Source: Lachnospiraceae bacterium (GTDB lineage: Bacteria; Bacillota; Clostridia; Lachnospirales; Lachnospiraceae). Taken from it: 64,000 bases of DNA. The DNA lies in the NCBI GenBank assembly GCA_016293925.1, contig JAEDCX010000001.1:45134-109133 (forward strand), written 5' to 3'. Both the position numbers and the translations under genes were made by a program. Below the pieces are notes generated by a model. That model was not told the origin of the DNA. It was given only the letters and a program-made list of their open reading frames with translations, and did not search any database. Positions 8,219 through 17,504 of the stretch are shown piece by piece. The number at the start of each line of letters is the position of its first letter. Positions within the stretch are counted from its first letter, which is position 1.

Positions 8219-9238
8219 TCAATCATCATATCCACCCGGATTATGGCTCTGCCATCTCCAGGCATCTTCACACATCTGCCGGATTCCCCGCGCTGCTTTC
8301 CACTCCAGTTCCCTCTCTGCCTTGGAAGGATCCGAATAGCACACATCAATATCTCCGGGGCGTCTCGGTTTGATCACATAGGGAATGGTCACTCCGCTTG
8401 CTTCTTCAAAATTCTTCACAATATCCAGCACACTGTATCCATGGCCAGTACCGAGATTATAGATACACAGACCCGGATTATCCCGCATCATCTTCCGGAT
8501 TGCCGCCACATGCCCTGCTGCCAGATCAACCACATGAATGTAATCACGCACGCCGGTTCCGTCGGGCGTATCATAATCATTGCCGAACACCCCAAGCTCC
8601 TTCAATTTGCCCACTGCAACCTGGGTGATATACGGCATCAGGTTATTCGGAATGCCGTTCGGATTCTCTCCGATCGTTCCGCTCTCATGGGCACCGATAG
8701 GATTGAAATACCGCAGCAGCATCACATTCCACTCCGGATCCGCTTTCTGAATATCGGTCAGAATCTGCTCCAGCATAGATTTGGTCTGTCCATAGGGGTT
8801 GGTAATCTCTCCCTTCGGGCATTCCTCCGTAATCGGAACAAATGCAGGCTTGCCGTAAACGGTTGCCGAAGATGAGAAAACGATGTTTTTCACACCATGT
8901 TTCCGCATCACATCCACCAGCACCAGGGTCCCTTCAATATTATTCTGATAATACTCCCAGGGTTTCTGCACAGACTCACCGACCGCCTTAAACCCCGCGA
9001 AATGAATTACCGCATCAATCCTCTGCTCCTCGAATATCCGGTTCATCGCATCCCGGTCTGCCACATCCGCCTGATAGAAAACCGCCTGTTTCCCTGTAAT
9101 CTTCGCAACTCTCTCAAGAGACGTCATACTGGAATTGCTCAGATTATCCACAACAACCACATCATATCCTGCATTCTGCAATTCCACCACAGTATGACTA
9201 CCGATATATCCCGCCCCTCCGGCAACCAAAATATTCAT
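8219..9238 (-). CDS. galE: UDP-glucose 4-epimerase
   Basis: GalE interconverts UDP-glucose and UDP-galactose using tightly bound NAD. The 339-residue product starts [20 protein letters not shown] with the GxxGxxG Rossmann motif. It carries the SDR catalytic set: SSSATVYG serine/threonine region and NPYGQTK (Tyr and Lys). Length matches GalE. ATG 9238 follows AAGGAGAACAG; the frame's earlier ATG at 9262 was rejected. It is monocistronic between its own promoter (9285-9314) and the terminator near 8190. Activity on N-acetylated sugars cannot be judged by eye. Confidence 0.95.
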   Translation of the reverse strand: MNILVAGGAGYIGSHTVVELQNAGYDVVVVDNLSNSSMTSLERVAKITGKQAVFYQADVADRDAMNRIFEEQRIDAVIHFAGFKAVGESVQKPWEYYQNNIEGTLVLVDVMRKHGVKNIVFSSSATVYGKPAFVPITEECPKGEITNPYGQTKSMLEQILTDIQKADPEWNVMLLRYFNPIGAHESGTIGENPNGIPNNLMPYITQVAVGKLKELGVFGNDYDTPDGTGVRDYIHVVDLAAGHVAAIRKMMRDNPGLCIYNLGTGHGYSVLDIVKNFEEASGVTIPYVIKPRRPGDIDVCYSDPSKAERELEWKAARGIRQMCEDAWRWQSHNPGGYDD

Positions 9239-9284
9239 ATCTGTTCTCCTTCCGGTTTCCATTACGTTCCATCTGTCTTCTGCT

Positions 9285-9314
9285 ATTATACATGCACGGA
9301 TTTGTCCGATGCAA
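9285..9314 (-). promoter_or_regulatory. Promoter of galE
   Basis: On the minus strand TTGCAT (9309-9314), an 18 bp spacer and TATAAT (9285-9290) lie about 50 bases upstream of galE. Confidence 0.75.
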
Positions 9315-9337
9315 TTTCCCTATGTTACAAAAACATG

Positions 9338-11590
9338 TCAAATTGTTAACTGAATCCTGGAGATAAATTCCCGGGCCAGCCGGATCAGCGGATCCGTCTT
9401 CTCCCGGATCACCTCCGTACGTTCTTCCTTCGCTGCCAATTCCATCTTTCTTGCCTCAGCCGCAAGTTCACCTGCACCTATTGTGGCAAACACGCTCTTC
9501 ATGGCATGTACCGAAATCCCATAGTTCTTCCAATCCTGCGCTTCATATGCTTCCATAATCTGATCGCACAACGGCGGAATTCCTTCTATCACGATCTCTA
9601 TATTCTCTTTTACCCCCTGCATACCACAGGGAGAATGCTCCAGTGCTTCCCGAAGATCAATCAGCGCGGCCAGTTCTTCCGTTACAACAAATCCGCTCCG
9701 GTGTTCCTCCGGCGCAGCCTCTGTTCCCTGCCCGGCAGAATCCGCAACCCCTGTGTCTACAGCCTGCCCGACAATCCTGCCCTTTGACGGATCCTTTTCT
9801 GTCACGGATAGTTTCTCATCGGTAAACTGTACCAGTTCAGGCGGAAGATACTTGCAGATTGCATTCTCCAGTTCTGCTCCGGAGATCGGTTTCGCCAGAT
9901 AATCCGTAAAACCTTCCTCCAGATACATCTCTCGGACACCTGAGATCGCATTGGCCGTCAGAGCAACAATCGGAACGGAATCCGCCAATCCTTCCTCACG
10001 GATCACATGCAACGTTTCAATACCGTCCATTCCCGGCATCATATGATCCATCAGAATCATATGATAGTAAGGCACACCGGTTCCCATGCTTCCGTTCCGT
10101 GCCATTTCCCGCAGACTTTTCACACACTCCACGCCGGATCCGACGGAATCCACCTGTATCTGTGTCCTGCGCAGCAGTTTCTCAATCACGATACGATTCA
10201 TGGAGTTATCGTCCACCAGCATGATATGTGCCTGCGGAGCCGTCAGAATCCGTCTGGTATCCGCTGTTTTTTTCATATTATTCCGGTATTTTCCCCGATA
10301 ATCCCCAACGCATTCCTCATCTGTCACAGTCTGCGGTATGTATGCGGTAAAGGTAGAGCCGTAACCCCATTCAGACTCCACATCCAGTCTGCCGTCCATC
10401 AGTTCGATGATACGCCTGGTAATGGTCAGTCCGAGTCCGGTTCCCTCGGTATTCCTCCGGTTTTGCTCATCCACTCTCCGGAAAGAATCAAAAATCGTTT
10501 CTTCATCCTCTTTCTTAATTCCGCTTCCGGTATCCTTCACACTGATCACCAGTTGGAAATCCGGTGTTCCGATACTATATACACGAAACACAACATACCC
10601 TCTGTCCGTGTACTTGATTGCATTGGTCAGAAGATTCATTGCCACCTGTTTGATTCTGGTTACATCTCCGTACAATCGATCCGGCATCTCGGTATCAATC
10701 TCCAGATCAAACCGCAGTCCCTTACTCTCCGCCCTGTCCCGCAGCATATCCTCCAGTTCGCAGACAAGCCCGCTGACAGTATACGCTCCGGGAATAATCT
10801 CCATCCGGCCCGACTCAATCTTGGAAAAATCCAGAATATCATTGATCAGTGACAATAGCATACGGCCGGAATTATGAATATTCATGGCATATTCGCTGAT
10901 ATCTTCATCATGATTCTCTCTCATGATCATCTCATTCATTCCCAGAATCGCATTGATCGGCGTCCGGATCTCATGGGACATATTGGCCAGGAAGTCCGAC
11001 TTCGTCTTTGCCGCCTCATTTACCTTTTTCTGCGCTCTCCGATATACCTGATACTGGAAATAGATACCGAATCCCGAGACAAGGGCTACCACATTGTAAG
11101 CCACAACCACATCCATCAGCTGCGAGGAACTGTGATTCTCAAACCGCACAATCCACTCCGGATGGAAGTATTCCACCATAACGCATCCCAGATCGACTCC
11201 CAGTGAAATCACCGTCATGACTGCCAGATATTTCCCCCGCAGGGACGCAAACAATACCACGATCCCCAGAATGAACCAGCAGGGCATTCCGCTCAGGATA
11301 CCTCCCGAGCCAAAATAAACAATCGGATAAAAAATACACAGAATGATAAAGAACACAATAAAGCCTACCAGCTGGTATTTCCCCGTTTTATTGGCAATCC
11401 ATACCAGGAACATCATAATGGCAGACAGGGCAAAAATAGAGAATGCCCCCACCGTGGCTCCGATGGTGAACAGATTCATGATGAACGCCAGCATGCCTCC
11501 CAGAGAACCGAACATGGTGATGATATTAAAGGTTCTTCCTTCCAACGGAATGTCTTCCGACAGTATATATTTCTGAATGAGCCTTTTCAT
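9338..11590 (-). CDS. Hybrid sensor histidine kinase with receiver and Hpt domains
   Basis: This 750-residue membrane phosphorelay protein has about six to seven hydrophobic helices in residues 20-200, with no large extracellular sensor domain. The HisKA motif is FLANMSHEIRTPINAI. The HATPase region includes a GTGLGLTI-type motif. A receiver domain has IMLVDDN, the phospho-acceptor Asp in ILMDHMMPGMDG and the YLAKP lysine. The C-terminal Hpt domain has its histidine in SVHAMKSVFATIGA. All phosphorelay residues appear intact. ATG 11590 follows GGAGGTGACAAACAG; the long N-terminal extension of the frame was rejected. No DNA-binding output domain or partner regulator is adjacent. Confidence 0.92.
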   Translation of the reverse strand: MKRLIQKYILSEDIPLEGRTFNIITMFGSLGGMLAFIMNLFTIGATVGAFSIFALSAIMMFLVWIANKTGKYQLVGFIVFFIILCIFYPIVYFGSGGILSGMPCWFILGIVVLFASLRGKYLAVMTVISLGVDLGCVMVEYFHPEWIVRFENHSSSQLMDVVVAYNVVALVSGFGIYFQYQVYRRAQKKVNEAAKTKSDFLANMSHEIRTPINAILGMNEMIMRENHDEDISEYAMNIHNSGRMLLSLINDILDFSKIESGRMEIIPGAYTVSGLVCELEDMLRDRAESKGLRFDLEIDTEMPDRLYGDVTRIKQVAMNLLTNAIKYTDRGYVVFRVYSIGTPDFQLVISVKDTGSGIKKEDEETIFDSFRRVDEQNRRNTEGTGLGLTITRRIIELMDGRLDVESEWGYGSTFTAYIPQTVTDEECVGDYRGKYRNNMKKTADTRRILTAPQAHIMLVDDNSMNRIVIEKLLRRTQIQVDSVGSGVECVKSLREMARNGSMGTGVPYYHMILMDHMMPGMDGIETLHVIREEGLADSVPIVALTANAISGVREMYLEEGFTDYLAKPISGAELENAICKYLPPELVQFTDEKLSVTEKDPSKGRIVGQAVDTGVADSAGQGTEAAPEEHRSGFVVTEELAALIDLREALEHSPCGMQGVKENIEIVIEGIPPLCDQIMEAYEAQDWKNYGISVHAMKSVFATIGAGELAAEARKMELAAKEERTEVIREKTDPLIRLAREFISRIQLTI

Positions 11591-11627
11591 CTGTTTGTCA
11601 CCTCCGTAGTTTTCCACAACACAAAAT

Positions 11628-11655
11628 ATGGCATACACCATTCGGTATATGCCAT
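11628..11655 (-). terminator. Hairpin just upstream of the histidine kinase gene
   Basis: ATGGCATACACC (11628-11639) and GGTATATGCCAT (11644-11655) form a 12 bp stem with one wobble and a four-base loop. The minus strand continues ATATTTTGTG. It ends the small membrane protein gene and leaves only 37 bases before the kinase ATG. Confidence 0.65.
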
Positions 11656-11663
11656 ACCTGATA

Positions 11664-11942
11664 TCATTCTTTTCCCATGTATTCTTTTTCCTCCGGAACA
11701 GATACCGCATCCCGGTTCCTGACCGGAACAGCGATTCCCCATCCCAGCGTGGTGCCGATTGCCAGTCCGAAGCCGATTCCGAAAATGATATTCTCAAACA
11801 GGAGATCTCCTGTCAGGAATCCGATAATTCCTCCCAGAATCATTCCTAGCCACCAGAAAGTCCGCCGTCCCCTCAATGATTGGGGAATCAGCACGAATAC
11901 AGGACCGTCATTCTCGCCTTTTTTGATACACTGTTGTGCCAT
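11664..11942 (-). CDS. Small two-helix membrane protein (unknown)
   Basis: This 92-residue protein has two hydrophobic, glycine-rich segments (WWLGMILGGIIGFLTGDLLF and IIFGIGFGLAIGTTLGWGI) and hydrophilic ends. It is likely a small integral membrane protein of unknown role. The start at 11942 (MAQQCIKKG) was chosen because GAGGAG lies six bases upstream; earlier ATGs overlap that site. It begins 28 bases after the ilvE stop and is probably translated from the ilvE transcript. Confidence 0.65.
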   Translation of the reverse strand: MAQQCIKKGENDGPVFVLIPQSLRGRRTFWWLGMILGGIIGFLTGDLLFENIIFGIGFGLAIGTTLGWGIAVPVRNRDAVSVPEEKEYMGKE

Positions 11943-11970
11943 ATCCATCTCCTCTGTCGTGCACAAACCG

Positions 11971-12996
11971 TTACATGATTACCTTGATCCAGCCTTCCGG
12001 AGCCTCGATTCTGCCCATCTGAATACCGGTCAGTGTATCATACAGTTTCTTCGTTGTGGGCCCCATCTCAGACATACCGCTGGGCAGACAGATCTCCTTG
12101 CCGTGATCCACAATCTTGCCTACCGGCGAGATCACTGCGGCAGTACCGCACAGACCTGCCTCAGCCATATCCGGAAGTTCGTCCACATAGATCTCTCTCT
12201 CTTCCACTTCCAGACCGAGATACTCCTTGGCAACATATACCAGAGAACGTCTTGTGATGGACGGAAGGATACTGTCAGATTTGGGAGTAACCACCTTATT
12301 ATCTTTGGTAACAAACAGGAAGTTCGCTCCGCCGGTCTCCTCCACCTTGGTTCTCGTTTTCGGATCCAGATACATATTCTCGTCAAAGCCTTCCTTGTGG
12401 GCAGTTACGATTGCATGCAGACTCATTGCATAGTTCAATCCGGCTTTAATATTGCCGGTTCCCTGAGGAGCCGCACGATCGAAGTCGCTGATCTTAATTG
12501 TCAACGGTTTCGCTCCACCCTTGAAGTATGGTCCAACGGGTGTGCTGAAGATTCTGAACTGATAGTCAGTGGCCGGTTTTACACCGATTACCGGATTGAT
12601 ACCGAACATAAACGGACGCAGGTACAGGGTAGCTCCCGATCCGTACGGCGGTACATATGCCGCATTTGCCTCTACCACCTTCGCAACCGCATCCACAAAT
12701 TTCGCTTCCTCATATACCGGCATCTCCAGTCTGGCTGCGGAGGCTGCCATACGTGACGCATTTAAGTCAGGACGAAATGTAACGATGTGTCCGTCCTCAG
12801 TCGTATATGCTTTCAGACCTTCGAAAATCGTCTGGGCGTACTGCAGAACGCAGGCACACTCACTCATGGTAATCATAGAGTCAGAGATCAGCTGTCCGTC
12901 ATCCCATGCTCCGTTTGTATAGTTTGATACAAATCTCTTATCTGTCTCAACATATCCGAACCCAAGATTTGCCCAGTCAATGTCTTTCTTCTCCAT
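11971..12996 (-). CDS. ilvE: Branched-chain amino acid aminotransferase
   Basis: This PLP-dependent class IV aminotransferase interconverts Leu, Ile and Val with their 2-oxo acids. The 341-residue length fits the BCAT family with the N-terminal KDIDWANLGFGYVETD opening. The PLP lysine lies in GTGNIKAGLNYAMSL, and EETGGANFLFV and CGTAAVISPVG are typical C-terminal motifs. The ribosome site GAGAGGACA precedes ATG 12996. A promoter lies at 13038-13065. No ilv or leu biosynthetic genes are adjacent. Confidence 0.95.
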   Translation of the reverse strand: MEKKDIDWANLGFGYVETDKRFVSNYTNGAWDDGQLISDSMITMSECACVLQYAQTIFEGLKAYTTEDGHIVTFRPDLNASRMAASAARLEMPVYEEAKFVDAVAKVVEANAAYVPPYGSGATLYLRPFMFGINPVIGVKPATDYQFRIFSTPVGPYFKGGAKPLTIKISDFDRAAPQGTGNIKAGLNYAMSLHAIVTAHKEGFDENMYLDPKTRTKVEETGGANFLFVTKDNKVVTPKSDSILPSITRRSLVYVAKEYLGLEVEEREIYVDELPDMAEAGLCGTAAVISPVGKIVDHGKEICLPSGMSEMGPTTKKLYDTLTGIQMGRIEAPEGWIKVIM

Positions 12997-13037
12997 TGTC
13001 CTCTCATCCTTTCCTATTATTGTCTAAAATTACCTAA

Positions 13038-13065
13038 AGTATAGCACATTGTCGAAAACTATCAA
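13038..13065 (-). promoter_or_regulatory. Promoter of ilvE
   Basis: On the minus strand TTGATA (13060-13065), a 16 bp spacer and TATACT (13038-13043). The spacer contains TTCGACA, which is TGTCGAA on the plus strand, the core of a Spo0A box; no function is claimed. Confidence 0.65.
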
Positions 13066-13083
13066 GTGCGAATCTTGGACAGC

Positions 13084-13674
13084 CTACGGATTCTTATGCC
13101 GGAAAAGAATATGCCGGACCAATCCGCCGTATTTGAACGTCGTGGCGGCGATCTCAAATCCGCAGCCGGTCATCCCTGCAAGGCTCGCTCCGTTCTCCGG
13201 ATGTACCGTGGCAAGATAATACGCATACGGCATATCCCTCAACCACTCCAGCGCGGTCCTCGTCAGTTGCTTCTGGATTCCCCTTCCACGATACGTCGGA
13301 AGCACTCCGGCAGATTCAAAATGCGCCACAAGATTCATCCGGTCGATCCCACAGGAACCGGGAAACTCCCCGTCCCCGGCATCCCACCGCTCCCCGACGC
13401 AGGTGTCGAACGCTTTCCTGTTGTATTCATACAGATCCCGCAGGAGATTGTCCTGCGCCTGTCCCGGGAATCGTATCACCAGATACCCGACCGGTTCTGC
13501 CCCGCTCTCCGCCAGCAGAATGAACCCTTCCTTCTCCACATGACGTTCCACGAAAGAATCATCATCCGCAAAAAAGTAATCCGGATTCTCCATCGCCTCA
13601 TCAATCAGATGAATCATCCTGCAGATTCTCCCGATATCCTCCTGTTCCGCTCTTCGTATCCTTATCTTTTCCAT
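13084..13674 (-). CDS. GNAT family N-acetyltransferase
   Basis: This 196-residue acetyl-CoA-dependent acyltransferase has an unknown acceptor. It starts MEKIRIRRAEQEDIGRI, typical of GNAT proteins. Motif A, which binds the CoA pyrophosphate, is GVLPTYRGRGIQKQL. The C-terminal half (ATVHPENGASLAGMTGCGF) fits GNAT motif B. GGGAGGAATACGGAAG precedes the ATG with a rather long spacing. It stands alone between ilvE and the divergent uppP. The stop is about 20 bases from the ilvE promoter. Confidence 0.85.
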   Translation of the reverse strand: MEKIRIRRAEQEDIGRICRMIHLIDEAMENPDYFFADDDSFVERHVEKEGFILLAESGAEPVGYLVIRFPGQAQDNLLRDLYEYNRKAFDTCVGERWDAGDGEFPGSCGIDRMNLVAHFESAGVLPTYRGRGIQKQLTRTALEWLRDMPYAYYLATVHPENGASLAGMTGCGFEIAATTFKYGGLVRHILFRHKNP

Positions 13675-13744
13675 CTTCCGTATTCCTCCCGGGGTATCAT
13701 AGTCCGCACCGGTCTACCGTATCCCCTGATCCTCAAAAACAAAA

Positions 13745-13773
13745 TTGTAATCTGAATAACCCTGTGGTAAAAT
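13745..13773 (+). promoter_or_regulatory. Promoter of uppP
   Basis: TTGTAA (13745-13750), a 17 bp spacer and TAAAAT (13768-13773) lie 40 bases before the uppP ATG. Confidence 0.65.
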
Positions 13774-13812
13774 TCATATAGTCTAGTATAACATAAAAGG
13801 AGTGTTCTCATC

Positions 13813-14700
13813 ATGGAATTAACAATCATAGAAGTACTGAAATCCATTCTGTTCGGCGTTGTGGAAGGAATCACGGAATGGCTTCCTATCAGTTCTACCG
13901 GGCACCTGATCCTCCTGGATGAGATGGTCAGTCTGAATGCAGGCGATGACTTTAAGAATATGTTTGAAGTCGTGATCCAGTTGGGCGCCATTCTCGCCGT
14001 CATTGTCTTTTTCTGGAAGCAGATCTGGCCCTTCGGTCACAGGAACAATGACTGCCCTGTCCGGGAATCCGGTCCGCTGTCCTACTGTAAGAAAAACGTA
14101 TGGATGCTCTGGTTCAAGATTCTGGTGGCATGCATTCCGGCTGTTGCCCTGATTCTCGGGCAGAAGGTAGTCGGAAAACTCCTGGATCGACAGATCAATG
14201 TGGAGGATATGTTCAAGAGTCCTGTGTGTGTTGCCATTGCCCTGATTGTCGTCGGCATCGCATTTATCCTCATTGAGTCCGTTCACCGTGACCGGGCTTC
14301 CAGAATCAGTGATGTCGGAGACATTTGTTTCCGGACCGCATTCCTCATCGGTATTTTCCAGTTGCTCGCAGCCGTTTTCCCCGGTACCTCCCGTTCCGGT
14401 GCAACCATTCTGGGAGCCCTTCTGTTGGGCGTTTCCCGCAAGGCTGCTGCCGAATTCACCTTCTACCTTGCCATCCCGGTTATGGTAGGTGCCAGTGCAC
14501 TGGAGCTTCTGGAATACGGCAGTCTCAGTTCCGCCGAGTGGGTCATCCTGTCCGTTGCCTTTGTGACCGCATTCCTGGTTTCCCTTATCATCATCAGGTT
14601 CCTGATGTCCTACATCAAAAAGCATGATTTCCGGATCTTCGGCTGGTATCGAATCATCCTGGGCATTGTTGTCCTGATCTTCCTGTATGCCCGCATCTGA
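13813..14700 (+). CDS. uppP: Undecaprenyl-diphosphatase UppP (BacA)
   Basis: This integral membrane phosphatase recycles undecaprenyl pyrophosphate to the monophosphate carrier for cell-wall synthesis; overproduction gives bacitracin resistance. The 295-residue, multi-helix protein carries both family signatures: EGITEWLPISSTGHL near the N-terminus and PGTSRSGATILGALL in the middle. Length fits. AAAGGAGTGTTCTC precedes the ATG. It is monocistronic with its own promoter and a strong bidirectional terminator just downstream. Confidence 0.96.
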   Translation: MELTIIEVLKSILFGVVEGITEWLPISSTGHLILLDEMVSLNAGDDFKNMFEVVIQLGAILAVIVFFWKQIWPFGHRNNDCPVRESGPLSYCKKNVWMLWFKILVACIPAVALILGQKVVGKLLDRQINVEDMFKSPVCVAIALIVVGIAFILIESVHRDRASRISDVGDICFRTAFLIGIFQLLAAVFPGTSRSGATILGALLLGVSRKAAAEFTFYLAIPVMVGASALELLEYGSLSSAEWVILSVAFVTAFLVSLIIIRFLMSYIKKHDFRIFGWYRIILGIVVLIFLYARI

Positions 14701-14714
14701 CACTTCCAAAAAGC

Positions 14715-14753
14715 AGTCCGTAATGCGTTCTTCCCAAAGATGCATTACGGACT
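14715..14753. terminator. Strong bidirectional terminator between uppP and the ABC operon
   Basis: AGTCCGTAATGC (14715-14726) pairs perfectly with GCATTACGGACT (14742-14753). TTTTTT follows on the plus side and GCTTTTTGG on the minus side. Confidence 0.92.
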
Positions 14754-14756
14754 TTT

Positions 14757-15521
14757 TTACTCAATGGATATTCTGTTGAATACTTCCATAATGGAATCAA
14801 TGGAAGCCTTCTGCTTCTCCTCACCTTCCAGATCCATCACTATCTTCCCCCGATTCAGCATGAGAAGACGATTACCGTACTCTACCGCATATCGAAGGTT
14901 ATGTGTGACCATGATGGCGGTCAGCCCTTTCTCCCGAACCACCTTATCGGTCAATTCCATGATAATCTCCGCTGTCTTAGGATCCAGGGCCGCTGTATGC
15001 TCGTCCAGAATCAGGAATCTCAGCGGAGTCATGGTAGCCATCAGAAGCGCAACCGCCTGCCTCTGTCCGCCGGACAGATTTCCCATCTTCACATGCAGCT
15101 TATCCTCCAGCCCAAGACCAAGGGCGGCAAGCTGTTCCCGGTATACGTCGATTTTCTTTTTGTTTACGCCCCGGGAGAGTCCGAAAGGCTTTCCCTTGTT
15201 GTCCGCCAGAGACATATTCTCCAACATCGTCATATTGGGACAGGTGCCCAGGGCAGGATTCTGATAGACACGCCCCATGGTCGCATATCTCTTATAATCC
15301 TTGATTCTTGCAATACTTCTTCCGTCCAGCTTCACGTCTCCGGATTCGATCGGAATGGAACCGCAGATGATATTCAACAGGGAAGTCTTCCCGGAACCGT
15401 TACTACCCACCACAGATACGAACTGTCCGTCCCCCACAGTCAGTGAGAACCGGTCGAAGAGTTTCATTTCGGTAATCATTCCCTGATGATAGATTTTCGT
15501 TATATTCTCGATACTAAGCAC
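14757..15521 (-). CDS. ABC importer ATP-binding protein (TrpZ-like)
   Basis: This 254-residue ATPase of the BPD_transp_2/ABC_sub_bind importer type energises the adjacent permease. Walker A is GSNGSGKTS, the signature is LSGGQRQAVA, and Walker B is LRFLILDEHTAALD. I place the start at GTG 15521 because GAGGAG lies seven bases before it; this start overlaps the permease stop by 8 bases, implying coupling. An upstream in-frame ATG (15563) lies inside the permease gene with no site. The substrate is unknown; the family includes tryptophan and tyrosine importers, which fits the T-box upstream. Confidence 0.9.
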   Translation of the reverse strand: MLSIENITKIYHQGMITEMKLFDRFSLTVGDGQFVSVVGSNGSGKTSLLNIICGSIPIESGDVKLDGRSIARIKDYKRYATMGRVYQNPALGTCPNMTMLENMSLADNKGKPFGLSRGVNKKKIDVYREQLAALGLGLEDKLHVKMGNLSGGQRQAVALLMATMTPLRFLILDEHTAALDPKTAEIIMELTDKVVREKGLTAIMVTHNLRYAVEYGNRLLMLNRGKIVMDLEGEEKQKASIDSIMEVFNRISIE

Positions 15522-16398
15522 GGATGATCTCCTCTCCCTTGTGATTCGATAACACAAGAACAAGCAGGAACAATACGGCCGTCACCAGTTTCAGCAGATT
15601 TGCAGGAAGTCCGATATGAATCGCCACCTGAATACAGGCTTTGTAAACCACAGAACCTGCCACAACGGCAGTGGTTCCCTTGACAAAAGACAATCTCTTG
15701 AACAGGGAAATACCGATAATGACCGTTGCCAGTGCAAATACCACCTGACCGGTTCCCATGGTGGCAGAGAAGCTTCTCTGTTCATGACAGACGATACATC
15801 CGCTTAAAGCCACCAGCGCGTTGGCGATGGCAAGTCCCCGGATCTTCACGTTGCCCGCATTACGCCCAAGACTTGTCACCAGAGTTCTGTTATCCCCCAC
15901 AGCCCGCAGCAGTAATCCGGACTTGGTTTTCAGATACAGATCCAGAACGATTTTAACGATGACGATAATGATCAGGGATACGATTAGTTTCCGCATGAGC
16001 AGACTCAGACTGCCCAACACCGCCATGGTGGGAGCTGCTGTGAAAATCGTATCCGTAGCGCGCCCTACCGGCAGATTCGACCCTGCGATCTGCAGGTTGA
16101 TGGAAAACAAAGCCGTCATCGTAATAATCGCGGACAGCAGATCTCTGACATGAAGTTTCACATGGATGAACCCGGTACACAGACCTGCCAGCGCCCCGCA
16201 TCCAAGCGCGATGGGCAGTGTCAGGAACGGATTCACGCCTTTGGTTAACAAAACGGCGGTGACGGCCGCTCCCAATGGGAAGCTGCCGTCCACAGACAGA
16301 TCCGGAAAATCCAGGATCGTATATGTAATGTACACGCCGAATGAGATCAGGGAATAGATCAAACCCTGTGTTACTGTGCTGATAATCAGATCAATCAT
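15514..16398 (-). CDS. ABC importer permease (TrpY-like)
   Basis: This 294-residue integral membrane protein has about eight hydrophobic helices. It is of the branched-chain-type permease fold (BPD_transp_2) paired with lipoprotein binding proteins of the ABC_sub_bind class. The opening (TVTQGLIYSLISFGVYITYTI) and the central GNAGNVKIRGLAIANALVA resemble this group. It sits between the binding protein (23-base gap) and the ATPase (8-base overlap), so the three form one operon controlled by the T-box. Confidence 0.88.
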   Translation of the reverse strand: MIDLIISTVTQGLIYSLISFGVYITYTILDFPDLSVDGSFPLGAAVTAVLLTKGVNPFLTLPIALGCGALAGLCTGFIHVKLHVRDLLSAIITMTALFSINLQIAGSNLPVGRATDTIFTAAPTMAVLGSLSLLMRKLIVSLIIIVIVKIVLDLYLKTKSGLLLRAVGDNRTLVTSLGRNAGNVKIRGLAIANALVALSGCIVCHEQRSFSATMGTGQVVFALATVIIGISLFKRLSFVKGTTAVVAGSVVYKACIQVAIHIGLPANLLKLVTAVLFLLVLVLSNHKGEEIIRA

Positions 16399-16421
16399 GT
16401 TATCCTCCGAAAAAGCAACAT

Positions 16422-17405
16422 TTACTCCGCAGTTTCGATTGCCTTATCCGTAATCTCCGCGGGAACGGTAATATTCAGTTCCGAAATTGCGGTGGAATTG
16501 ATATAGATCCCATACTCTGAGATTGTCTCATACGGGATATCGTCACAGGAAGCTTCTCCTTTTAAGATCTTCGCTGCCATCTCACCTGTCTGAATTCCCA
16601 GCTGATAATAATCAATTCCTGCTGCGGCAACACAACCGAGTTTTACCTGCTCCACCTCTGACCCATATACGGGAACCCCCGCTTCATTGGTCTTCTCCAG
16701 GATGGACGCAAGAACACCTACCACATTGTTATCGGTCAGATTGGAGAAACAGTCAACCTGCTCGCTGAGCAGTGTGTCTACGGCCTGTGTTACCTCTGAC
16801 TGCTGTGTGACACCGATTGCAGCAATCGTAAAGCCGTAATCCCCGGCCTTTTCCTTGTACTCTGCAATTGCGGATACGGAATTCTGCTCGCTGGTCGTAT
16901 AGATGATACCGATTTTCTCTGCTTCCGGCTGCATCTTACGGATCAGATCCATCTGCGCTTCCACCGGCAGTTTATCGGATGTACCGGTTACGTTACCGTC
17001 TGTCAGTCCTGCTGCCTTGGGGTCTGTAATTGCCGTGAATACCACCGGAATATCCTTGTCCTCTGCCGCAGCGTAGCATGCCGTTGCGCTGGGGGTTGCG
17101 ATGGCCACCATCATATCCACATCATTGGCGGAGAAGCTCTGTCCGATCTGGGTTGCAATGGCATCGTCAAAACCTGCATTCTGATAATCAACCTCGTAAT
17201 CAACACCCTTCTTCAGACCTGCCTTCTCCAGACCTGCGAGAAATCCTTCCCTGCAGTTGTCCAGAGAGCCGTGCTCCCCATACTGTGAGATACCGATCTG
17301 ATACTTCCTGCTGCCGTCATTCTTCTTGCCGCAGCCTACACCTGTTACCATCATGGTTGCTGCCATGATCCCTGCCATTACTCTTGCAATCATTCTCTTT
17401 TTCAT
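16422..17405 (-). CDS. ABC importer substrate-binding lipoprotein (TrpX-like)
   Basis: This 327-residue extracellular binding protein starts MKKRMIARVMAGIMAATMM, a signal peptide ending in TGVGCGKKN, where the Cys would be lipidated. The mature part is typical of the ABC_sub_bind family (KYQIGISQYGEHGSLD, VVFTAITDPKAAGL). ATG 17405 follows GGCAGGAGAGAAC; the frame continues upstream into the riboswitch and that part was rejected. Family members bind aromatic amino acids (TrpX; the tyrosine binder CD0873 of Clostridioides difficile). Here the ligand should match the T-box specifier, which I could not assign with certainty. Confidence 0.9.
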   Translation of the reverse strand: MKKRMIARVMAGIMAATMMVTGVGCGKKNDGSRKYQIGISQYGEHGSLDNCREGFLAGLEKAGLKKGVDYEVDYQNAGFDDAIATQIGQSFSANDVDMMVAIATPSATACYAAAEDKDIPVVFTAITDPKAAGLTDGNVTGTSDKLPVEAQMDLIRKMQPEAEKIGIIYTTSEQNSVSAIAEYKEKAGDYGFTIAAIGVTQQSEVTQAVDTLLSEQVDCFSNLTDNNVVGVLASILEKTNEAGVPVYGSEVEQVKLGCVAAAGIDYYQLGIQTGEMAAKILKGEASCDDIPYETISEYGIYINSTAISELNITVPAEITDKAIETAE

Positions 17406-17504
17406 AATGTTCTCTCCTGCCTTTCCTATCATGTGAACGGTTACCGATACGATCCGGAGCTCTGCCGCAGGGCACTTTTTGTTCAATGGAACCAAATCCG
17501 TGAA

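Noticed and set aside
13050..13056. TGTCGAA Spo0A-box cores near 6907, 13050 and 41748
   Set aside because: A 7-base core is expected about eight times by chance in 64 kb on both strands, and none has a flanking second box.
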